Shown piece by piece: positions 55,661 through 64,000 of a stretch of DNA of 64,000 nt. The notes beneath the pieces are model-generated. The model was not told where the DNA came from and made no database searches. It was given only the letters and a program-made list of their open reading frames with translations. Positions within the stretch are counted from its first letter, which is position 1; each line of letters starts with the position of its first letter. Source of the stretch: Anaspis maculata. Lineage: Eukaryota > Arthropoda > Insecta > Coleoptera > Scraptiidae. Made by a program: the position numbers and the translations under genes. The DNA is taken from assembly GCA_949128115.1 (NCBI GenBank), contig OX421961.1:89449277-89513276 (forward strand), read 5' to 3'.

Positions 55661-58299
55661 GATTGGAAGAAAACACGGAAACCAGATTCAAGCAATCATT
55701 TTTCACCCAATGGTTGCAACTAAGCAACGTAGTAGGGTAGGGGGTGAGAACAGCCTTCCAGAATTTCCATTTACAACAGGAGCTGAAATGAGTAACACCC
55801 TCCTTTCAAGGACCCTAAGTCCTCTTCCGAAATGTAGAATAAGGGGTTGCAAATTAGCCCCAGACCCCTTTCACCCTCTACCACAACTTAGTTCTAATCA
55901 TAGGGGAAAACATATAATTTAAAGATGTTTGTCTTTTCTTTTAATCCATGATGTTCGTTGAAGAAATCTACTGGTTTTTCAGAAATGATGTCGATGACAT
56001 AGGAAAAAATATGTGATTCTGAAAAATTCATAACTTCGGAATGGGTTGTTAGATTTAATTTTTTTTTCAACTAATGGAAAGGGAATCAAAAGACTATAAA
56101 ATTATGTGCAACTCGACCCCTAATCTCATTTGAAATTCTTAAAAGTGGCAACTATGTATTATTCATAAAATTAGAACACCAAAGCATTAGGTCTGGGAGA
56201 AATTGCAATATCATGTTATTTCAAGTTGATCGGGGGCTGTTTTCTCTATGCTGGCAGCGCAATATGGACATTTAATACAGCCTAGCCCAGCTCTGGGAGT
56301 GGCGGCTATGTATCAGCGAAAACATCAAAAAGCTAGGGCGTCTAGTTTGCGAGGAGTTCAAGGAACGGACAGACGGACGGACGGACAAAGCGGCTGCAAT
56401 AGCGATTTTCATCTAGATGGAAAATGCGCTAAGAATAGCAAAACATCTCCACTATAATTTGGGCTATTAGTGTTTTTACCGAGTTACGCCGACCGACAGG
56501 TTTATCCAAGGGTTTTTCACATAACAGAGCGTTTATAAAATGTAATTTTTTACAAAATTCACCACCGTTGAATAACTATACATACTTATATAGATGTTCT
56601 CCATGTGAAACCGTGGATGTTCAATAGCAAACTCACTTGGAGGGCTATTACGGTAATTGCACTGGTATGACATCTCCGGGCTTTTCCTTTAAATTCTGCA
56701 ACGACCGCGTATTTCGATGTCAAACGAATGTTTGTGGAAGGCTAAGAAATTCAGCTTTTCGGCCTGTGAAATTGGGCGTAAAATACCATGGCCAGCAACT
56801 TTTCTTAGAGTTGCATTCCTGGCCTCATAACCGCATTTGTTGACACAAATAAAACATCAACGATTACTAGGTGGATAAAATGAAAATATGAAACTCGGTA
56901 CGGAAAGTAAATACGTAGGTATATACCTACACCGAATAGTTTCGTTAAAATCACAGATCTGCATGAGAACCAGAAAGCTTATTTTAATTTTTTGCAGATT
57001 TTTTATTGCGAGAGAAAATCAATCTCTAGTCAAGTTGGATTTTCCAAGTGGACTTTTCGAGTTTAAACTGTATAGGGGCAATCGGAACATTACAAAGTTT
57101 TATTCAAATAAGGGCCTCGTTCGCTCTGCGTCAAATCGGATTGGATGGATATCCACGGTTTAAATTAGAAGCTTTGTTTTTAAGTTTCGTTTTTTATAGG
57201 TTTCAGCAGTTCAGTGTTGAAATGTGAAAAATTAATTCTCCGTTGGAGGGACCAGACACAAGCTCATTCAATCAAGCTTCCAATGAATATGGTACCTACC
57301 TTCGTAGGTATCAGGGCCTTCACGCGAAATGGATACCCCCTTACAAAATATCCTCTTCACAATTAAGTGCAAAAAGAAAAAAACTTGAACATTTTTTCCT
57401 CATCGTTTTCTGAATATGACAATCACAAATTTCCATCTCATACCATTGATTGAACAGGGAGCTGGTGCCTCGAAACTTACGTCATAAGGTACAGGATTTC
57501 AACCCTAAAGGTCTGATGTGCGTTGATAAGGTTGTTGAAAGTTACTTTGTCTTACATGTCACACCGGGGGCTTTAGGCTGCTATGAGCTTGTCCATTTCC
57601 GAAAAAAGAGCCAAAAGTTTACGTCATGAGGTACATGGATGAAACCAACGGATTATGTGTGAAAACCGGTGAAAACATCCCCTTAATCGAAAATTTGGGC
57701 GTAAGACAAAATTTTTGGATTCCTGAGAAAAGTTTGAAATTTTCAAAAAAAAAACAAAATTCACATACCTAAATTCATCCATTTTTTCACAGGTGTTTAG
57801 TTGACTTAACTATTGAGTGTGATATATATTTGTGATAAGGATAAAAAACGGAATTGATTTTTGCACGCACCACTTCGCTACTTGGCCACTTGACTAAGCA
57901 CGACATTATTTTGCTTCTCCCTCAAAGTACGTGGAATCAACACTAATAACATCAAGTGGGAATCAGCAGGTGAAGAAAAGGTGTGCGATCATTCCAGCGT
58001 CCAAAAGTTCGGTTAACTACGTGATGTTTATTTACACTGTCAAAAAGCTGTCACTTGACGTTTCGTTTACTCCAAGGGTTTACTCAGAGTACAGTGGCTT
58101 CCAACCATCCAGCTCGATGTGATTATTTCGTAATTTCAAGAAAACTAAATACACTTCCGTGATGGTACTTCAGAAAACTGGATCGCTATTGTAAAATTGC
58201 AGAAGGTTTGATCAGTTTCACGGCCCTTAAGATATTTTGTGGTAGCTATATAGCACGGTATTTTGAAATACACTGGAAATTAACCATCAAGATGGCGTC
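55661..58299. other. Stretch with no confirmed gene; one CGGA-tract repeat fragment
   Basis: At about 56356-56412, GGACAGACGGACGGACGGAC, AAAGCG and GCGCTAA resemble the 3' end of the 5153/7068 repeat family. Otherwise only short frames are present, with no recognisable product. Confidence 0.35.
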
Positions 58300-58329
58300 A
58301 TTCTCTAACTCCTTCTGTTGCGCGGCGCG

Positions 58330-59090
58330 GCAGAATGCGCAATAGGTTCATGAGCGGTATAGCTATTTAAGTATGTGGTAGTATCTCGTTTCTTTGGCAT
58401 TGATCGACAGCGGTGGTGTGGGGTATCATGTCTGAGGTTTTTAGGGTCTCGGAATTCATTTTTGAAAGTAAAAATGGGGTTGGAACAAAATTGAAGGGTA
58501 ATTATTGACGACCACTACTTCTCGACTAGCATTTTTTAAGAGTTAGGCAACCACTTAAACAGCTATGTAGGACGCTTCCTTCTTGCCTGTACTTACGTCG
58601 TAGGACATTGGTGGATAAGTAATGGAAAGAAGGAGCATTTTACAGTGGAAATAGTGGTTTCCCCAGGAAACTACGGTCGACGAACGTGATGTTGTGGTGG
58701 TGTCTACCTACCGTGAAAAGTTGGTGGCTGAAGTCGAGAAGTAGTGGTCGTCAATAATTACCAATTGAAGAATAGCTTCAAAACACGTGTTTTCAAGCCA
58801 ACTTTAACTCGACTCACGGTTGTCGCATCGCTTTCGCAATAGCGGCATCGTGATTTGCAGAGTTGATTTATGAAGAAAAGTCCCCAAGCATGATGTTATA
58901 ATGGTGTTGTTGGGTGCCTTGATAAAAAAAAGTCCATATTTTGACCAGCTTCTCCAATCGTGGTCTGATCACATTTTTACTTTCAAAACTGAGTTCCGAG
59001 ACACCAGAAACGAGATAGTATTTGAATTCAGATATGTAGCTGTTACTTGACTTCCGGTTATCGCGTCGCTCCGACAGTGGCGGAATAGTA
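58330..59090. mobile_element. Imperfect foldback of about 760 bp
   Basis: GGTAATTATTGACGACCACT and ACTTCTCGAC (58497-58526) are mirrored at 58732-58762. Farther out, GTCTCGGAATTCATTTTTGA and TATCTCGTTTC pair with the 58980-59020 region. Indels of tens of bases separate paired blocks. No transposase was seen. Confidence 0.7.
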
Positions 59091-59099
59091 ATCTACATA

Positions 59100-59200
59100 T
59101 CAAATTTATGCTATAATAATAATCTGTAATAATAATAATACACATTTATTGCTCTAACAATTTTTCACAAAATTTTGAGCAAGGAGCTCGTACGATGGAA
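59100..59200 (-). repeat. Possible LINE 3' end
   Basis: On the minus strand, GAGCAATAAATGTG is followed by ATTATTATTATTACAG, a polyadenylation signal plus (ATT)n tail as in CR1/Jockey-like LINE ends. No coding part was found upstream. Confidence 0.35.
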
Positions 59201-59322
59201 AAACAGATCAGAATTAAATTAAAGTCACAAATTATAATAGCTACGCAGACACCTCCGACAAAACGACAAGAAAAATGAGGAAAAAACGTACTCCTGTGAA
59301 CCATCCCACCTCTATAAATACT

Positions 59323-60223
59323 CCGCGCCGGATCTAGGGGGAGCAAACCGGGGGATATGCACCAGGCGACAGAATCTAGGGGCGGCAAAATAAGGTTCAA
59401 TTTCATTTCCATAAAAAAATTGATGAAAGTAACATTCTGCTCTTCATCTTCCTGTGAAAAGTATTTAAATTGGTAAATAAGTCACCCGAAAACGACAATA
59501 CATCTTGAAACAGTTCTATGACTCTATTGATAGAACTTTTTGCGCTACATTTTAGAAAACCATGAAAAACCGACTATGAACTGGCGTGATACGTGATACG
59601 CCAGTTTATACTGGTGATATGGAGAAACGCTAGTCTATTTTGTGCAAGTTGAGATGCGCTAGTTTATAGTGAAGCGTTTGAGATACGCTAGTCTATAACG
59701 TAAAATTTGACATAGTCATACATATATTTGGCAATTTGAGATACGCTAGTCTAATCAGGAGGCATAGAGTTTTCCGCAACAGCGGGAGTGGGCGGCAGGC
59801 GGTCAACAGTGACGTTTGACGCGTCAGCATAACTTGGCACCTAAAGCGAAGCCGAAACAAAATTCTGACGGAACTGAAACTAGAAAAACTATGGAATATC
59901 CTGTTTCTTATCTTGATAATATAAATCTTGTTTGTTTCGGATATGTTTATTACTGTGAAAAATTAATAAAAGCTGAGTACTTGGAAGAGGGATAACAATA
60001 AATACTCTGCAGTACTTCAGCAATTTATATGTTTTTATATTGTGAGAATTTCTAGGGAAAGGAGGGTGTTTTGCTGAAACGGTCCCTTTGAAACTAGAAA
60101 ATTTTCACCTGTAGCGTTACGGGAGGCTCCGCTCCCTAGAGTTCTCTTTGCTTCTTGCGTATCGATGAGGGGCGGCAAAATTGGAATTGGCACCCCCTGG
60201 AAAAAGACCTAGATCCGGCACTG
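59323..60223. mobile_element. hAT-type non-autonomous element, 901 bp, 8-bp target duplication
   Basis: CCGCGCCGGATCTAGG at the left and CCTAGATCCGGCACTG at the right are imperfect inverted ends. TAAATACT flanks both sides exactly (59315-59322 and 60224-60231), as expected for hAT. An internal set of GATACGCTAGTCTA repeats lies at about 59590-59757. GGGGCGGCAAAAT occurs near both ends in the same orientation. No transposase frame. Confidence 0.88.
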
Positions 60224-60231
60224 TAAATACT

Positions 60232-60835
60232 TCCCATTATAACCAAACAAGAGACAGACACTTTCAGTGCTCGAGTCGTCCACCCCCCACCCTTGAATCT
60301 CAAGCCATCCCGGTTTCAGAGTCTCCAGTCCTGGCTCCAGTCATCAACCATCCTCCCCCTGAGCAAAAGCCCTCAGTCGCAAGCACTGGTAAAGATATTG
60401 GCGAACAGTCCTTATAGTCCTAACCTCATCAGTTCTCGGTAACCGTTCCACATCCCTCTCTAGTCCCCAGAGCTTTCCTGAATTCCCTGTATAAAATTTA
60501 TGCTACAACATTACCAGAGCCGATTCAGTGGCAATTCGGAGTGCATTAAAAAAAAACTATTGATATTTAGTTTCCTCCCTCTCCCCTCAAATGTAATTAA
60601 AAACAAATTTCGTCTGCAGAATCACATTCGCAGACCCTGAAAACATTGGAAATGACAGATCACACGTCCACTTCGGACACCATTGCCATCTGGTTCAAGA
60701 AAGATACCAAATTCAACATGGGGATGATACTGGGGCTCCCAGCGACAGTAGCGTCTTGCAGTGACAAAATCATGATCTAGACATTTGTTTAATTAGGAAA
60801 CGTCCCCTGGCATAATTCTGTAGGGGCATTTGATG
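60232..60835. other. Gene-free stretch before the BEL-type LTR
   Basis: A proline-rich 78-codon frame (60181-60417) starts inside the hAT element and is not credible as a gene. Nothing else was recognised. Confidence 0.35.
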
Positions 60836-61087
60836 TGTTGTCGCCGCCTCTGCTCTACTCACGCCAACGCCGCCCATGGTCAGCCGGCGACGAGGTGCAC
60901 GTCGCAGATGTGAGATGGCGCACGGCGGAGCAGGCAGCAGCACGTCAATTGCGTCGGTCCCAACAAGAAGTGCAGTTCTTTGTTTATGCTGCGTTTATCA
61001 TTTTATACCATAATGTATTGTTCACTGATGAGTATGAGTAAAGTCAGTAAAACCAAAATTAGCGTTCGTTACTTCCTGGACGCAACA
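60836..61087 (+). repeat. 5' LTR of a truncated BEL/Pao-like element
   Basis: Ends TGTTG...CAACA form the short inverted termini of an LTR, and TTTGGTCCTTCAGGC follows where a primer-binding site and leader should be. A GC-rich start and a TTTTATACC box are consistent. No second LTR is present in the window, so this rests on the ends and on the gag-like ORF downstream. Confidence 0.6.
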
Positions 61088-61765
61088 TTTGGTCCTTCAG
61101 GCGCACGGATGGAATTCAGCAGCGAACCACGGTGAGCCCGTTCCTTTCTTACCATTTTCCTTGTTGACTCATGTTTGCTTCTTATTGCGTAAGCCTCGTA
61201 GACAATAAAAGCAGGTCTAAAACTTGTTTTGGGTCCTGTGACTCCTGTGTCATAAAGGGCAACGCGATTTGAAAAATTTGAAAAAAGGAAGAATAGACGA
61301 GAAAGTGTTCAAGAAGGTAATGCGAGAGAAAATTTGCGGATTACCCACTAGTTCTTAAGAAAAAGATTACTGAAATTTGGAAACCACGAATAATATATTT
61401 TCTACGCCAGGCGGGTATGCGACTCAACTCAACAAACAATCAAAGAAAGCGGGTTAGGAAGGTGGTAGTCATCCCGACCAGGAACAATCCTATCTTATCC
61501 TATAAAGTTCAAGTGGCTAAACGCTAAACTTAATATTTATTGCAACTAAATCGTAGTCATCTGTACCTAAATCGTCTCAAAATGGCATAAGGAAGAGAAT
61601 GGTGGTAGAAATGTTACTGTAAAATGTGCGGTCTCCGTTGCCCTCTATGACACAAGCGCCCTCGTTTTTATCACCAATACACGTCTCGAATTTATCGTAT
61701 TTTCACGGTTTGTTTATTAATAACGTCTCGAAGTGTAGGTATTTTGCAACTTATCTCGCCCCACA

Positions 61766-62318
61766 ATGCCTCCGAAAAAGTCAAAAACACCAGAATCACC
61801 AGATAGCCTGGTCGAACAAATTGCTGACCACAAAACCCGCCGCGATCAAATAATTCTACAATTAGCACGATTCTCTGATTTCATAAGCAATTTGAGTGAT
61901 GACCAAGACAAATCAATCGAAATTCAGTTGCGTCTCGACAAGTCGCCAAGGTTGAACCCGAGGTTGAACCTTTATTGTCCAAGTTTGAACCCGTGCAGCT
62001 TTTCTTGGAAAAACACGGTGATCAGACCGGGTCTGAGGCATCCTCGCTCAGAAATGAATTTTAGAACGATTTTTCCCAAAATTTTGCTCAAGTAAAACGA
62101 AAACAAAGCATGACGCCAGCCAGTTGTTTAGCAGTTTCCTCCCGCGCAGTCAACTCTAAATGCACAACCGGTCAACCGGACATCAAACTACCTAAAATAA
62201 ATTTGATTGATTTCAACGGAGCGTACGACAGGTGGCTTCAATTCTATGACACATTTTCGGCTCTAATCCACAGTTACTTCAATTTGAGCAATAAAAAGTG
62301 GTTGTCTTTTAGTTGGCT
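61766..62318 (+). pseudogene. BEL/Pao-like gag fragment, frameshifted and truncated
   Basis: From the ATG at 61766 the frame reads MPPKKSKTPESP, HKTRRDQIILQLARFSDFI and QLRLDK, the usual N-terminus of Pao/BEL Gag. A frameshift near 61960 and a TAG inside the next block follow. Then 62110-62318 reads IKLPKINLIDFNGAYDRW and LQFYDTFSALIHSYFNLSN, the conserved LPxFxGxYxxWLxFxDxFxxLIH block. The element stops there: no pol and no 3' LTR. It is dead and 3'-truncated. Confidence 0.82.
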
Positions 62319-64000
62319 TCCTTGAAATCTCGGCCCCCCGGCGGTTAATCGATTAGTGCAGCGGGTCAAATTGTTCATTTTGGTTCAAGGAATAATTGTG
62401 CCAAATCTGTTGCTTTTATCACAATTTGCAGTATTATTTCATGAACCGTTAGTACTATCCACAGCTTTTTGACTGGCTGTACCTAATAAGTCATCGCAAT
62501 AGGAGTGAACACAAGCGCAGTTCCTTGCTGACAAAGATAGATAGTTATGTTCTCGGTTATGTTATAAGCACAAAAAACACTTATTGAACTAGAAATTATT
62601 ATCAAAGGCGAATTGAAGCAATTAGATACACGTAACTACTTACCCACTAAAATTGGTAGATTTAATGTAGACGCAGCGGCAGCTCGGGGAATTGCTGTCT
62701 AACAATTTCCTCTCCAAGGGGTTAACATAGAGAGAAGGTTTAATAACATAATGAGTTGCTTAGTTCTAATTACATCTTAACTCCGCACACGTGAGTTATT
62801 AATTGTGTGGAAATGTAAATTTGCACTAGAATTGATACTGTCTAGGTATACTTAAAGCAGAGGTAAGTTGAAATTCAGATAGATAGGTACCTAATTATAG
62901 TAAATAACTATAATGATGTATAATACTGCGTGTAATACCGTGTGATCCACAAAATTTGTAATTATGACTTGGATTTGAAAACAAATATTCATCGATTCGA
63001 GAGACTGAATTGGCTGAATGGCCAAATTTTTAGACTTCAAGGCCACCCCAGCTTATTAAAACAGGACAGCAAATCTCCCCTCCAAAATGTATGTTCATCA
63101 ACCGATTTTAACCAAACTGGCATCAATCAATGGATAGGCAATGGGAGGCATGGACGATCTTACTCCCGCTAGGAGACGCAGCGGTTGGTGGGAACCTCTA
63201 GGGATTTTATCTTGTGACTTTCAAATTGTCCTTGAGAATTGTCACTCCCTCGACTAGCTTTTATTCATTGGCGCTGGGTCTTAGGTCCAAGGTAGGTGTA
63301 CATTTTGTGAATAAGGAATTGCACTTTTAGTCTTGTGGCATGTAGCATGTGGGTACTAGGTAAGTGAATTGGGATATTTAAGTAATTGAAAAAAAGATTG
63401 ATAAAAACGTCAATTTTACGTAGGTACAATCGCGGACGCCCGACAGACCTTTCACCAATTTACCACTCAAAACTTCAGTTCTCAGTTTCTGATCCTCGCA
63501 CATAGGGACGGTAGCCGAGTGTATAGGAGCTCATAAGTTTGCAGAAAAAGGACTCTTTGTTTTGTTTTGAAAAAATCATTATTTGCCAAAAAGGCACATT
63601 ATGCAAATCAAATTGACACCAATAGAAAGCAAAATCTTTCTTCTCCATGGAGTGTCCGATTACGTTACATTTTGTTTCTCTCCTGTTCTCGAATTTTTGC
63701 GTTTCAAGAAAACGTCATTTTTGCGTTTCTTTTTTGAAAAAAAAAGCTTAAATGGCCTATAATATCAGTCAAGTCGAGTCAGGGGTTGCTCAAATCAAAC
63801 TCGTTGTGGTCAGAATGTTCAGAATTGATACTTTGCGCGTTACTGTAGGACACAACCATCAATTTTCAAAATTTGCCCGCAATTTTGGAAAAATAGCAGA
63901 TTCCTTCAAAAAAAATTGATCAATGGGACGCAATTTTTTTATGGTCTTTAGAGACGTATCCAGTTTCATAACCCTACTCAAAAGTGCATGATACTGTAAC
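62319..64000. other. Gene-free stretch to the window end
   Basis: AT-rich, with no recognised gene, RNA or repeat. A 76-codon frame at 62942-63172 has no domain. Confidence 0.35.

Noticed and set aside
60181..60417. A proline-rich 78-aa protein
   Set aside because: It begins inside a hAT-type element and crosses its target duplication; no homology recognised.

Overview
The window is a piece of a eukaryotic, almost certainly arthropod (most likely insect), genome. Four things point there: an AT-rich background, a spliced gene with tiny canonical introns, many eukaryotic transposons (Tc1/mariner, hAT and Harbinger MITEs, mdg1/412-type and BEL-type LTR elements, LINEs, tRNA-derived SINEs), and a 200-base assembly gap of Ns at 1887-2086. 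I cannot name the species. No bacterial operons, CRISPR arrays, rRNA genes or convincing free-standing tRNA genes were seen.

The only complete host gene I can support is an SV2-like major-facilitator transporter on the + strand, 12004-24112. Its eleven exons sum to 1623 nt, or 540 codons plus stop, with every splice junction in frame. Seven exons lie close together (12004-13517, introns 52-68 bp). A 9.77-kb intron full of transposons follows, then four more exons (23288-24112) and an AATAAA signal at 24252. About 1.4 kb upstream, on the other strand, is one isolated coding-looking exon (10386-10559) of unknown identity.

Layout. 1-4770: end of a foldback element, a SINE fragment, the gap, a 120-bp satellite broken by a LINE 3' end, a decayed Jockey-like reverse transcriptase and an LTR-like TATA repeat. 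5150-8215: two copies of a long interspersed repeat with (CGGA)n tracts. 8800-11700: hairpin and foldback repeats plus the orphan exon. 12004-24112: the transporter gene. 25149-29520: foldback elements and a TATA repeat. 29578-33629: a 4.05-kb mdg1/412-like LTR retrotransposon on the - strand. Its 186-bp LTRs look identical, and it carries gag and protease but no reverse transcriptase. It is nested in an old LINE. 36040-39165: nested foldbacks, a Harbinger MITE and a hAT MITE. 40-47 kb: mostly unassigned, with a MITE inside a MITE at 44.9-45.3 kb and a SINE at 47.3 kb. 48430-51900: a complete Tc1-like transposon with an intact DD34E transposase and roughly 840-bp terminal inverted repeats. 52.8-59.1 kb: a second SINE copy, a dead mariner-type transposase and foldbacks. 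59323-60223: a hAT-type element with a perfect 8-bp target duplication. 60836-62318: a truncated BEL/Pao element.

The transporter is the only host function visible. The rest is a layered record of transposition. The Tc1-like element and the LTR element look recent (intact frames, near-identical repeats); the LINE pieces look old (stops and frameshifts).
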